Source: UBA11524 sp034104265 (GTDB lineage: Bacteria; Bacillota; Clostridia; Christensenellales; Aristaeellaceae). Taken from it: DNA of 64,000 nucleotides. Location: NCBI GenBank assembly GCA_034104265.1, contig JAXEEE010000058.1, positions 25,989 to 89,988 of the forward strand, read 5' to 3'. The translations under genes were made by a program, and so were the position numbers. Positions within the stretch are counted from its first letter, which is position 1; each line of letters opens with the position of its first letter. Shown here one piece after another: positions 40,813 through 50,232 of this stretch. Under the pieces are notes generated by a model, which worked only from the letters and a program-made list of their open reading frames with translations, had not been told where the DNA came from and searched no databases.

Positions 40813-43419
40813 TTACTCCTCCGCTTTCTCCCATGTATTTGCTGCTGTATCCTCCCAGAGGATCGTGATCCAGGCGACGTCCTGCTCCACATGGCATGCA
40901 AGCCGGCGCTCCCGCCCGTCGTCCACAAGCAGGGTCACGTCATGCGCCTCCCCGTGCCGGTTCTCGATGCCCACCCGGATCCAACGCCCATCCTGATCCA
41001 CCCGGATCTCATGAAGGGCGTCGTCCTCCAGGCGAAGATGGAATCTCCGGGGCAGAAGATGCATCGCGTGGAACGCCCGACGGACGCCGTCCCAGGGCTT
41101 GATGATGACAGCGCCCTCATCCATGCGCATTTCCGCGCCCAGCGCGGTGAGCCCAAAGAGCGAATCCTGCGTCAGGATGCTGCAGGCCATCCACAGCCCT
41201 CCGGAGAAGCCGTTGTCGATTTCCCCGTCCATGGGCCATGGGCCCCGTGACGTGTCCTCCATGCTCCACATGGGGCCAAAGGTCGGGTTAAACGCCCAGG
41301 CCGCCGCGCCCCGGTTGTCCCCCCGGCCCCACCAGGGATAGCCTTCGCCGCTGTTGATCAGGCACCATGGCGCCAGGAAGCTGGCATAGCCGATGCGCAG
41401 CGTTTCCTCCGGCCGTGGGGCAAAATACAGCGCGTAATCCATCAGCGCCCAGCCGCCCATCTGCGTCATGTAGGATAGCTGATAGGCTGCGTTGCCCTCG
41501 CCGCGGATGTCGGAGCCCATCACGCTGTAATGGGGCGCGACGCTCTGCCTGCAGGCGAGATTGGCCCTGGTTTGCCGCTCCAGAAAGTTCAGCGCCCTGG
41601 CCTGCGTAACCGCTTCATGGGAGGTGTAGCGCTGCTCGTTCTTGTCATAGAAGCCGCCGCGATCAGCCTTGAGCGGATGGGTGAGCGCGTAATGCGCAAC
41701 GCACTGGGTGGATTCGTAGGCCGTGGAATCGAAATACATCTCCGATGCGTAGGGATAGGGATGATCCAGAAGCATGTACTTGCACTTGGTCTCCCAGTGC
41801 ATTCTCAGCAGCGCTGCATCGCCCGCGCGCCCCTCCTGCTCCAGCGCGTCAATCACCACAGGGATGTACAGCTCATGGAAGTTTCCCTGCTTGTAGGCCC
41901 AGTCCGTCCAGCCGTGGAAGTCCCAGCACTCGCCCATACGGATGTTGTACGGCACCTCATAGAAGGCCAGGGCCGTGCGGAACGCCCGCTCCAGATACGC
42001 CTCGGCGGACAGGGAATGCACCATGGCGGGATTGCGCTTGGCCACACGGTACATGCATGCGTAGAGCATGATCATATGCGTGTAGTCGAATGTCCGCCAC
42101 ATGCGCTCCATGCCGACGCCGCCCACGCCGTACCCGGTGCCGCTTTCCCGGTTTTCCTTCCAGGTGTCCGACCCGTATATGCCATAGGGGAAGGGCATCT
42201 CCGTATCCTTGCGCTGCAAACCGCCCCATACGTAGTGGTCGATGTAATACTCGACTGCGTCAATCTCCTCCTGAACCGGCAGAAAGCAGTTCTTGAGGGC
42301 GATGAAGGGCGCCTTGCACAGCATCGGATCATCCGCCGTCACCGCATAGGGGTACAGTCCCATGCGGTCGTCGGGCGTTGTCATCCTGCCGTGGGTCATG
42401 TACCAGGAGCTGATCAGCCCATCGTACCAGGCAGGGCCGCGGTACTGCTGCTTGCCGGCAAGGTGCGACGCCCGCATGCAGATCAGCTCCTCCAACGGCC
42501 GTGTTGCGAAAAATGTGCAGACCGTCCACCTGTCCTCCGCCCAACCGATTCGCAGCTGATGCTCGCCCAGCGTGCTGAAGCGGATCCGGTACAGGCAATA
42601 GCCGTTTTCCTCCTTTTCCAGCTCGCAGCAGACGCCGGCGTCCTCCCACCGCAGCCTTTGCTCCCCTGGCGTGCGAACTGCCAGCCTGACCAGCGCTCCG
42701 AATGGCACCGTATAGCCCGGCACAGCCTCCACCGCCACGGGCAGATGCGTCTGCACATCGCTGTGATCCGCCACCCATTCCATGGCAAAGGCGCATTTAA
42801 TCGTTTCATCTTGCAAAAGAATACGGTCTGTTACCGGCAGATACCAATCTCCCGGGGTCATGCTGCGCAAACCCTTGCCGTGGGCAAAGACATAATAGGC
42901 CTCGCCGAAGCCCTGACGTTTCATCCAGGATTCCCGCGCCGTAAATTCCAGCGCGGTTCCCTCCACCGGCGTGACCAACAGGAAGGGCCCCTCGCCGTTG
43001 GGGCGGCAGAAATAGGCGAAGGAGCCATGGCCCGCCACATAGCTGTGCCGCACCACACGGCGCTGATAGGTTTCAATAGTGTCCTTCACATAGTCCGTGT
43101 GGAAGGCCAAAGGAAAGCCCAGATCCGTCACTAGGGCCGGGTACTCCCCGTGATTCGTCACGGAATAGCGCACAACAAGCCGTTCGCCCTCCAGCGTGAA
43201 CTCTGTGTGCGTACGCATGACGCCGTCATCCTGTCCAGCTGCGCATGTTTCCATGGCCCGGCATGCGCCGGCGTATTCATAGCGCACCAGCACATCGCCT
43301 GTCCTGCGCTGATCCTGGGTGCCGGCAAAATCCGTCTCATACGGATCGCCGGGATACCGCAGGGATATCAGCCGGCCATCCTCCACCTCGACGGAAAACA
43401 CGTTGCTTTCCAGCTTCAT
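40813..43419 (-). CDS. Large cytoplasmic protein, probable glycoside hydrolase/lyase of an uncharacterised family (DUF5695-like)
   Basis: The 868-residue protein has no signal peptide. The first 300 residues look like a beta-sandwich, as in many (alpha/alpha)6-barrel glycan enzymes (FSVEVEDGRLISLRYPGD, AVTADDPMLCKAPF following). The middle is helical and rich in aromatic residues (MRTLDYTH-like WRTFDYTHMIMLYACMYRV, GECWDFHGWTDWAYKQGNFH, DSTAYESTQCVAHYAL). I recall a similar DUF5695 family but cannot verify it and name no reaction. GGGAGAG precedes ATG 43417-43419. Its place between LacI and GH127 genes implies action on the same imported glycan. Confidence 0.75.
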   Translation of the reverse strand: MKLESNVFSVEVEDGRLISLRYPGDPYETDFAGTQDQRRTGDVLVRYEYAGACRAMETCAAGQDDGVMRTHTEFTLEGERLVVRYSVTNHGEYPALVTDLGFPLAFHTDYVKDTIETYQRRVVRHSYVAGHGSFAYFCRPNGEGPFLLVTPVEGTALEFTARESWMKRQGFGEAYYVFAHGKGLRSMTPGDWYLPVTDRILLQDETIKCAFAMEWVADHSDVQTHLPVAVEAVPGYTVPFGALVRLAVRTPGEQRLRWEDAGVCCELEKEENGYCLYRIRFSTLGEHQLRIGWAEDRWTVCTFFATRPLEELICMRASHLAGKQQYRGPAWYDGLISSWYMTHGRMTTPDDRMGLYPYAVTADDPMLCKAPFIALKNCFLPVQEEIDAVEYYIDHYVWGGLQRKDTEMPFPYGIYGSDTWKENRESGTGYGVGGVGMERMWRTFDYTHMIMLYACMYRVAKRNPAMVHSLSAEAYLERAFRTALAFYEVPYNIRMGECWDFHGWTDWAYKQGNFHELYIPVVIDALEQEGRAGDAALLRMHWETKCKYMLLDHPYPYASEMYFDSTAYESTQCVAHYALTHPLKADRGGFYDKNEQRYTSHEAVTQARALNFLERQTRANLACRQSVAPHYSVMGSDIRGEGNAAYQLSYMTQMGGWALMDYALYFAPRPEETLRIGYASFLAPWCLINSGEGYPWWGRGDNRGAAAWAFNPTFGPMWSMEDTSRGPWPMDGEIDNGFSGGLWMACSILTQDSLFGLTALGAEMRMDEGAVIIKPWDGVRRAFHAMHLLPRRFHLRLEDDALHEIRVDQDGRWIRVGIENRHGEAHDVTLLVDDGRERRLACHVEQDVAWITILWEDTAANTWEKAEE

Positions 43420-43422
43420 GCC

Positions 43423-44487
43423 TTATCTCTCCCTTGCGCCTTCCGTGGCAACCGAGTCCCTGATCATCGGCTGACACAGCAGGCGAACCTGCCCTGCGCT
43501 CATCTCATGATCCAGCAGCAGCTGTGCTGCGCGGTATCCCATGTCCCAGTTGGGCATGGCCATGGTGGTCAGCGCGGGGTTGACGTATTTGCTGAAGTCC
43601 GCGTTGTCGAAGCCCACCACCGACAGCTCCTGCGGGATGCGAACATGCCTCGCCGCACAGGCATCGTAGACGGCCTTGGCCATCAGGTCGGAGGCGGCGA
43701 ACACGGCCGTGGGGCTTGCGGGGCTGTCCAGCAGGGCCAGGCCGGCGCTGTACGCCTTTTCCCGTTCAAAGTCCCCGGCGAAGAGCAGCTCGTCCTGCGG
43801 CATACATCCGGCGTCCAGGAGGGCCTGCCGCCAGCCCTGCACGCGCAGCTGCCCGGGGGCGGAATCCAGCGTGCCGGCCACATGGGCGATACGCGTATGC
43901 CCATGGCGCAGCAGGATGCTGGTCGCATCGTAGGCCGCCTGATAATCATCATAGTGGACGGAGGGGTGCAGGTGATCCGTGCTGGAAAAGCTGTACAGGT
44001 ACACCAGCGGAACGGACAGGCTGCTGAGCATATCCCCCACATCATGGAAGAACGCGCCAATGTAGATCAGGCCATCCACCTGCATCTGCTCCACGTTCCG
44101 CAGCTTGACTTGCGCATACTCGCTGAAATCCATCAGCTCGTAATGGTGGGCCTGCCGGATCCTGCTGTCAAGGCGAAGGTTCACCAGCACCACATCATAG
44201 CCGTATTCCTCAGCGCACTGGCATACGCCGTCGATCAGCGACTGTATGAAGAAGCTGCGGAAATCCTCCACCACTACGGCCAGGGTATTGAAGTGCGCCG
44301 TTTTCAGCCCCTTGGCCACACGGTTGGGCCGGTAGTTCATCTGCCTGGCGATTTCCTGTACATGCGCCCGCGTCTCAGCGCTGATGGCATTATCCGTGTT
44401 GTTCAGCACATAGGACACCGTGGCCACGGATACATCCGCCGCGCTGGCAACATCCTTGATCGTTACCCTGCCCCGTTTGCCTGGCAT
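43423..44487 (-). CDS. LacI-family transcriptional regulator
   Basis: This 354-residue repressor has an N-terminal helix-turn-helix with hinge (TIKDVASAADVSVATVSYVL, ARQMNYRPNRVAKGLKT) and a periplasmic-binding-like sensor domain (LAVVVEDFRSFFIQSLIDGV, VDGLIYIGAFF, ELSVVGFDNADFSKYVNPAL). I chose ATG 44485-44487 because AGGTGA lies 9 bases upstream; an ATG at 44508 overlapping the permease stop has no ribosome site. The gene lies inside the carbohydrate operon. Two palindromes of LacI type at 55496 and 55568 are the likely binding sites, so it would regulate its own operon in response to a sugar. Confidence 0.93.
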   Translation of the reverse strand: MPGKRGRVTIKDVASAADVSVATVSYVLNNTDNAISAETRAHVQEIARQMNYRPNRVAKGLKTAHFNTLAVVVEDFRSFFIQSLIDGVCQCAEEYGYDVVLVNLRLDSRIRQAHHYELMDFSEYAQVKLRNVEQMQVDGLIYIGAFFHDVGDMLSSLSVPLVYLYSFSSTDHLHPSVHYDDYQAAYDATSILLRHGHTRIAHVAGTLDSAPGQLRVQGWRQALLDAGCMPQDELLFAGDFEREKAYSAGLALLDSPASPTAVFAASDLMAKAVYDACAARHVRIPQELSVVGFDNADFSKYVNPALTTMAMPNWDMGYRAAQLLLDHEMSAGQVRLLCQPMIRDSVATEGARER

Positions 44488-44504
44488 AGCTTTCACCTGT
44501 TTTC

Positions 44505-45431
44505 TCATTCATCGCTGCGGAAAACCCTCATGCATACCTGCCCCAGGATGAATGTAATCAGAAACAGCACCACGGCCACCGCCGATGCATAGCCCATCTC
44601 GAAGCGGAGAAAGGCATGATCGTACAGATGCGCGACAATGGTATGCGCCGCATAGTTCGGACTGGGCATGCCCGCGAACTGCACAACCACATCGAACACG
44701 GTAAAGGAGCCGACAATCGCGTTGATGGCGCCGAAGAGAAGCTGCGGCTTCATCATGGGAAAGATCAGGTAGATCAGCTCCGTGAAGCGGTTTTTGATGC
44801 CGTCGATACGCCCCTGCTCCAACACTTCGCCCGGCAGGTTCTGCAATCCTGCCATAAAGACCAAAAATCCGGTGCCCATGCTCATCCAGACCGAAATCAG
44901 GATCACAGCCGGGAAAATGTACGTGGCGCTCTGGTTCCAAAGAATCGGCGTGTTGATGAGGCCGTTGCGCAGCAGGAAGTAGTTGATCAGGCCATAGCTG
45001 TCGTTGGAGAAAATATACAGCCAGACCTGCGTCATGGCCACGCCGCTGGTAATGGAGGGCGCATAGAAGATCAGCGCGAAGAAATTACGGAACTTCAGCC
45101 CGTTGAGACACCAGGCCATAAAGAAGGACAGCAGATAGCCCAGCGGACCGATGAACAGCGCAAAGATGAACGTGTTGCGCAGCGCCAGCAGAAACACATC
45201 GTCATCCAGGAGAAGCCGGGCGTAGTTTTCCATGCCCACCTTGACGGGCGCCTGAATCATGTTGTCATGGTACAGGCTCATCCGGGCCGCCGACAGCACC
45301 GGCAGCAGATTGAAAACCACGAAGAGAATCAGAAAGGGCGCCACAAACAGCCATCCTGTCTTGTTTCTCCGCAAGAAGCGCTTCAGCTGTGTAACACGCT
45401 CCGCGCTGACCGCCCCATAGGTTCGCTGCAT
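44505..45431 (-). CDS. Sugar ABC transporter permease (MalF type)
   Basis: This 308-residue permease has six helices and the EAA loop (EVLEQGRIDGIKNRFTELIY), which contacts the ATPase. It forms the channel with the MalG-type permease encoded 13 bases upstream. ATG 45429-45431 follows GGAGGGG. No ATPase gene is present in the operon, so it must use one encoded elsewhere, as MsmK/UgpC-type ATPases commonly serve several importers. Confidence 0.93.
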   Translation of the reverse strand: MQRTYGAVSAERVTQLKRFLRRNKTGWLFVAPFLILFVVFNLLPVLSAARMSLYHDNMIQAPVKVGMENYARLLLDDDVFLLALRNTFIFALFIGPLGYLLSFFMAWCLNGLKFRNFFALIFYAPSITSGVAMTQVWLYIFSNDSYGLINYFLLRNGLINTPILWNQSATYIFPAVILISVWMSMGTGFLVFMAGLQNLPGEVLEQGRIDGIKNRFTELIYLIFPMMKPQLLFGAINAIVGSFTVFDVVVQFAGMPSPNYAAHTIVAHLYDHAFLRFEMGYASAVAVVLFLITFILGQVCMRVFRSDE

Positions 45432-45444
45432 CCTTTTCCCCTCC

Positions 45445-46422
45445 TCAGTCCACCAGGCCGGAACGTTCAATACCCTGGATAAAGCGCCGCTGCAGGAATG
45501 CATAGGCAATCAGCACGGGCAGGATGACCAGGAACGTCGCCGCCATCAGGGTACCCTCCGACACGATCTTCTTCTCAAGCGTCGCCGCGTCCATGGTGCG
45601 GATCTGACTGGCCAGGTTGTAATTGGACGCGGAGATCCCGGACGGATTCCGGTAAGCCTCGTAGTAGTAATAGACCTGCTGAAGCATCTTGGGCAGAGGC
45701 CAGCTGCTCATATCCTTGAGATAGATCTGCGCCTCGTAATAATCGTTCCAGCACCAGACCATGGCCAGCACGATGGTGATGATGATGGCCGACTGGGCCG
45801 CGGGCAGGGATATCCGCAGGTAGGTTCCCACGGGGCCGCAGCCGTCCAGCCTGGCTGCCTCCTCCAGGGATTTGGGTATGCCCAGGAAGAACTGCCGGAA
45901 CAGGAAGATGAAGATGCCGCCCCTCAGCCCCAGGCCGAACAGTTGTGGAATCAGGATCGGCAGCGCCGTCTTGACCCAGCCCATGTGGGAAAACTGGATA
46001 TACTGCGGGAGTAGGATGGTCTGCGTAGGGACGATCATGGTGAGGATCACCATGGCGAACAGCGGGCCCCTGCCCACAAAGCGGTACCTGGCAAAACCGT
46101 AGGCGATGAAGGAGCTGACAAAGATCTTCGCCGCGATGCAGGCCGCCGTCAGCCCCAGCGAGATCATGAAATGCCGGGGATACTCCAGAATCTCCCACGC
46201 CTGGGCGTAATTGCGCAGGGTAGGCGTGCGGGGAATCCAGTTGATGGACACGTCGTTCAGATCCGCATAGGACTTGATGGACGTTACCAGCATGTACAGG
46301 AACGGATACAGGAACACGAAGGATACCGTCATGAGAAACAACAGCATCAGCACGCTGAAAATGCGTTTCCCGTTCTGCAAAACGCGATATTGCAGCCAAT
46401 GCCAGGCTCTGCGTCCTTTCAT
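45445..46422 (-). CDS. Carbohydrate ABC transporter permease (MalG type)
   Basis: This 325-residue permease has six helices, TIVPTQTILLPQYIQFSHMG and the EAA loop (KSLEEAARLDGCGPVGTYLR). The C-terminus RRFIQGIERSGLVD matches the family. AAGGAGGGAG precedes ATG 46420-46422. It pairs with the next gene (44505-45431), and I infer the binding protein at 37416-38951 as its partner. Confidence 0.93.
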   Translation of the reverse strand: MKGRRAWHWLQYRVLQNGKRIFSVLMLLFLMTVSFVFLYPFLYMLVTSIKSYADLNDVSINWIPRTPTLRNYAQAWEILEYPRHFMISLGLTAACIAAKIFVSSFIAYGFARYRFVGRGPLFAMVILTMIVPTQTILLPQYIQFSHMGWVKTALPILIPQLFGLGLRGGIFIFLFRQFFLGIPKSLEEAARLDGCGPVGTYLRISLPAAQSAIIITIVLAMVWCWNDYYEAQIYLKDMSSWPLPKMLQQVYYYYEAYRNPSGISASNYNLASQIRTMDAATLEKKIVSEGTLMAATFLVILPVLIAYAFLQRRFIQGIERSGLVD

Positions 46423-46433
46423 GCTCTCCCTCC

Positions 46434-47339
46434 TTATGCCCGCGTGTCATGCTCCGAATAGATAAAGCGGCGCATGACCAGGAAAATCAGCAGCACCAAC
46501 AGCAGAATAAAGCCAAAGTACATCCAGCTCATGGCAGCGCTGAGGGAATATTCCAGCTTCTCAAAGGCCCTGGTGTAAAACATGTCCACCATGGGGTTGG
46601 ATGCGTCGGTGAAGGAATCAATGACCGTGTAGACCATGACCAGCAGCATGACGGGGGAAATCATCGGCACGGTGATTTTCCAAAATTTTTCCCATTCCGT
46701 CGCGCCGTCCACCATCCCGGCCTCGTAGAGCGACACCGGGATGCTCTGCAGCCCTGACAGGAACAGCACGATCGGTACGCCGCAGCGCCAGAGGATCAGC
46801 GTGATCCGGCTCAGGAAGCCCATGGCAACCTTTGTTGCCGCAGGGCCGATGTATTCCTGCACCTGTATGGGAAAGATGATGCCGCGCGCCATGGACATGG
46901 CGGATTCATTCACGTTCATGCCCAGCAGCTGCTTCATGACATAGCCGCTGCCCAGCAGAAAGGGTAGAAAGAAGATTGTCCGGAAAAGCCCCTTGGCGGG
47001 CATCCTGCGGTTGAGCATCACCGAGAGGATCAGCGAGAACACCACAATCAGCGGCGTATCGATCAGCGTATCCACGATGGCGTTGACAAACGCCTGGGTG
47101 AAGTCAACCTCCTCGAACAGCACCTTGTAGTAATTGCTCAGCCCCGTGGGTGTAATGGTATAGCCGCCCCGCGCCAGCTGATAATCGCCAAAGCTGATCC
47201 GCAGCGAGAACACCAGCGGGAAGGTGAAGAATACGATCAGCCCGATCACATACGGCGCAACGAAGATGTACCCGCTCAGATTCTCGCGCAGCCATGCCTT
47301 CCGACTGCGGCGATGGGTCAACGGACGCGTCTCATTCAT
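46434..47339 (-). CDS. Sugar ABC transporter permease (MalF type), second importer
   Basis: This 301-residue permease has GYIFVAPYVIGLIVFFTFPL as first helix and the EAA loop (SLYEAGMVDGATEWEKFWKI). The start (47337-47339) overlaps the end of the DUF5696-like gene by 8 bases. Its MalG partner is probably the gene at 51684-52565, placed on the other side of three accessory genes, and its binding protein the 979-residue fusion at 52541. Confidence 0.9.
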   Translation of the reverse strand: MNETRPLTHRRSRKAWLRENLSGYIFVAPYVIGLIVFFTFPLVFSLRISFGDYQLARGGYTITPTGLSNYYKVLFEEVDFTQAFVNAIVDTLIDTPLIVVFSLILSVMLNRRMPAKGLFRTIFFLPFLLGSGYVMKQLLGMNVNESAMSMARGIIFPIQVQEYIGPAATKVAMGFLSRITLILWRCGVPIVLFLSGLQSIPVSLYEAGMVDGATEWEKFWKITVPMISPVMLLVMVYTVIDSFTDASNPMVDMFYTRAFEKLEYSLSAAMSWMYFGFILLLVLLIFLVMRRFIYSEHDTRA

Positions 47340-49578
47340 GGCCGCACGCTCCCTCCACAACAAGATAGGACTGTCCCGCCACGGTCAGGCCGTCTGCCTG
47401 CGCTGCCTCGCTGCCGTAGTTCACATACACGGCTGCGCCGTTGTCGTAGGTAACACGGCGAAGCGTGTCGCTCAGCACATCGTGGCGGAGGATATGCGCA
47501 TGACGCAGCTGTGCCAGGCTGCCGTCCTGCTCCCCGGCGATCCCGATGAGCTTCTCATGCCAGGAATCCCATCTTGCGCTGAACAGCAGACTGTAATCCG
47601 TGTCCTTCAGTGCCGTCACACTGGCCTTCGTCAGTTCAAAGCAGGGCGTGTTGCCGTATTCAATGTCCTTCAGCCGCTGCAGCGTCTCGTCATAGTACAG
47701 GTTCATGGGCTGACCGGTGTAGGCGACGCAGCCATGAACCACCATCTGCCAGAAAGGCACGCTTTCATCGCCGAAGTAGAACCTGTCGCTGTCGTTGGGA
47801 ATGCTCCGGACCAGGTCAGCCTGTCCCAGCAGATACATATTCCCGCCCTCGGCCGCGCACCAGCCCAGCTCTTCCCTGCTGGACGCCAGCATTTCCTGCC
47901 AGGCCTCCGTCATGCCCTGCCTGGTGCGGAGGCTCTCGCCATATGCGTCGTAGATCGTTTCCCCCGCATCCAGGTAGGCTACGCCGTCCACGCCCGCATC
48001 CGCCATGCGGCGGTTCAGCGCATCAACGCGCATCATGGCGGTGTCCGGATGCATCAGGTAATAGTCTACTTCGTTTTTGGTCAGGTGGTAGACGAACCGG
48101 TTCCCGTCCCGGGCCGCTTCCTGGTTGACGTCGAAGCCGCCTGTATCGCTTTTCATCCTGAACAGGTTGACCTCCGTCAGCAGGGGGATATCCGCCTGCT
48201 CGCACCTCTCCGCCAGCCGGGCCAGCGCGGAAGCTCCGCCCAGCGCGCGCGAGGCAGCATTCCCGGTGGGATAGCCCGCCGTTCCCTCGGCTGTCCAGCC
48301 CTTCAGGGTGATGACAGGCGCGACGCCCGCCTGCGCCAGCTCCTCCACAAAGGAGGCAGCATCGTCAAAGTCCGCCATGACCACGTACTCATCGAACAGC
48401 AGCTGACGGCAGATGGCGCTCATGGTGATATCCAGCGCCACGCCGGGCATGTCCGTCCGCAGATCTTGCAGGCGACCGTCCGCCATCAGCGTTTCCCGCG
48501 CTGCACAGGCCATGCCGCTGTAATCTGCTTCCTCCCCGTGCAGGAAAACATATCGCTGCACCCGGTCGCCCGTACGCTGCTCCCGGTCGATCAGCACAGC
48601 CAGGTAGGAGGTGCTGCTTCCGCCCGCCACCGATACGCTGGAGCCCTTGACGCCATAGCTCTTGCGGTAGGTAAAGCGCGTGTACATACGGTTCAGATCC
48701 ACGGACACACCGGAGGGGGATACAAAGATTTCCGCATCGGCATCCCCCTGGCGGATGATGGCGCAGAAGGCGGAATCCCCTGCCTTGACGCCATAGACGG
48801 GCAGCATCGCACTGTTGTCGTTCTGCCGGCTCATGGTCAGCATCAGCTCCGTCTCGTCAAAGGGATAGGTCTGCTCCTCCATCAGCAAGGGCGCGTATAC
48901 CGGGATCGTATAGGTTCGCAGCGCATTCTGCCTGTACTTCTTCTCCTTGAAGCGGTACAGCTCGCCGCAGCCGTTGGGGTACAGGTAATAGCCATCGTCC
49001 GTATCGACCGTCGCGCCAAAGAAGGGCAGTAGATTCACCGCCATCAGATAGTACGATGTGCCCTCCTGAACGCCCTCCTGCGGGATGCGCACATCCATGG
49101 CCCTTCCGTCCAACACAAATTCCAGCCGCAGGTCAATGTCAATCTCCGGAAAGGAATAGCATAGCGCCACGCCGTCGGGGATCGCCTGGCTTGTCACCAC
49201 ATGCTCCATCCCCACCGCAGAGCCGATAAGCGTATCGCCGGTGGCGTTTTCCGCCATAGCGTACACCAGCTGGAACAGCGATTGAATATTGGCGCTCCAG
49301 ACCTTGTTGGGCTTTTTCCCGCCCTGGAGCTGCCACGGCTGCGCGGAGGAAAACCATACATGGCCGCTTCCTTTGTCTTCTACGGCGACGCCCTCCAGAT
49401 CCTCCTGCAGATACAGCGCCAGTTCATCATTGGACGCCGCCAGGGAGAAGCTGCTTTCCAGCGCTTCATGCGCCAGCCTGTCCGCTTCCGTCCCCGTTAC
49501 TGGCACAAGCCCGTCCTCCGCCAGGGCAGTGACAGAGATGATGATCAGCATGAGCGCCAGAAGCCATAACCGTTTCAT
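47332..49578 (-). CDS. DUF5696-like secreted protein
   Basis: This 748-residue exported protein starts with a signal peptide (KRLWLLALMLIIISVTALAE). The mature part begins with beta-rich sequence and continues into a barrel-like C-terminal half (VAPVITLKGWTAEGTAGYPT, DIPLLTEVNLFRMKSD, DGVAYLDAGETIYDAYGE), resembling glycosidase-type TIM barrels. I assign DUF5696 from memory of such proteins beside YIP1 and NHL genes in sugar operons; its reaction is unknown to me. I chose ATG 49576-49578, which is 8 bases after AAGGAG. It overlaps the following permease gene. Confidence 0.75.
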   Translation of the reverse strand: MKRLWLLALMLIIISVTALAEDGLVPVTGTEADRLAHEALESSFSLAASNDELALYLQEDLEGVAVEDKGSGHVWFSSAQPWQLQGGKKPNKVWSANIQSLFQLVYAMAENATGDTLIGSAVGMEHVVTSQAIPDGVALCYSFPEIDIDLRLEFVLDGRAMDVRIPQEGVQEGTSYYLMAVNLLPFFGATVDTDDGYYLYPNGCGELYRFKEKKYRQNALRTYTIPVYAPLLMEEQTYPFDETELMLTMSRQNDNSAMLPVYGVKAGDSAFCAIIRQGDADAEIFVSPSGVSVDLNRMYTRFTYRKSYGVKGSSVSVAGGSSTSYLAVLIDREQRTGDRVQRYVFLHGEEADYSGMACAARETLMADGRLQDLRTDMPGVALDITMSAICRQLLFDEYVVMADFDDAASFVEELAQAGVAPVITLKGWTAEGTAGYPTGNAASRALGGASALARLAERCEQADIPLLTEVNLFRMKSDTGGFDVNQEAARDGNRFVYHLTKNEVDYYLMHPDTAMMRVDALNRRMADAGVDGVAYLDAGETIYDAYGESLRTRQGMTEAWQEMLASSREELGWCAAEGGNMYLLGQADLVRSIPNDSDRFYFGDESVPFWQMVVHGCVAYTGQPMNLYYDETLQRLKDIEYGNTPCFELTKASVTALKDTDYSLLFSARWDSWHEKLIGIAGEQDGSLAQLRHAHILRHDVLSDTLRRVTYDNGAAVYVNYGSEAAQADGLTVAGQSYLVVEGACGHE

Positions 49579-49593
49579 CTTCATCACTCCTTA

Positions 49594-50214
49594 TCAGCGG
49601 AAGGCATAGGTCACTTCGCGGGCGACGCCTTCCACAAACATGATCAGCTGATTGGCCAGCGCGTACATGAGCAGCATCACCGCCGCCATCAGCGCCATCA
49701 CCAGCAGATTCAGCACCACAATGCCCAGGGACTTCAGCACCGTATAGTTGTTCATCACCGCGATGCTCAGGACCAGCAGCATGGCGCACCAGCCCCACAT
49801 GCAGCCCTGCATCAGCCGGTACAGGCTGATTTCATCCAGCCCCATCAGGTTGGTCAGCGCCGCCAGCGGCAGGCACAGAACAATGTAGGGCATCATGCAG
49901 TAGGCCGTTGCGGTCAGCGATTCCCGCATCATGGTTTCGCCGTCCATAATGGAGGTAACGGCAAAGTTGGCAACAGCCCACATGAGCATGGGCGCGAGCA
50001 TCATCGCCGACTCCATGAGCAGGTTGGCTTCCGCCGGCTCCACCGATCTGAGGGGAAAGTGCGTCAGGTAGATGGACGCGATGCGCACGCACACCGCCAG
50101 CAGCATCAGGATGCATGCCGGGAGAAAGCTGAACCGCCTCCGATCTGCCTGCATCGCCCGGAAGGTATCAATGGGACTTCTCAGCACACACAGGGACAAT
50201 GACAGCAAATGCAT
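49594..50214 (-). CDS. YIP1-like membrane protein
   Basis: This 206-residue protein has five predicted helices (FLPACILMLLAVCVRIASIY; MLAPMLMWAVANFAV; TATAYCMMPYIVLCLPLAAL; GWCAMLLVLSIAVMNNY; VVLNLLVMALMAAVMLLMYA) and the opening pattern of YIP1-family proteins (LRSPIDTFRAMQ). The function is unknown; the constant place between the NHL and DUF5696-like genes suggests a role in the importer system. I chose ATG 50212-50214, 6 bases after AGAGGTGA. Confidence 0.8.
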   Translation of the reverse strand: MHLLSLSLCVLRSPIDTFRAMQADRRRFSFLPACILMLLAVCVRIASIYLTHFPLRSVEPAEANLLMESAMMLAPMLMWAVANFAVTSIMDGETMMRESLTATAYCMMPYIVLCLPLAALTNLMGLDEISLYRLMQGCMWGWCAMLLVLSIAVMNNYTVLKSLGIVVLNLLVMALMAAVMLLMYALANQLIMFVEGVAREVTYAFR

Positions 50215-50232
50215 TCCTTTCACCTCTGTTGG

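Noticed and set aside
44488..44508. LacI start at the ATG overlapping the permease stop
   Set aside because: No ribosome site, whereas the ATG at 44487 has AGGTGA at the right distance.
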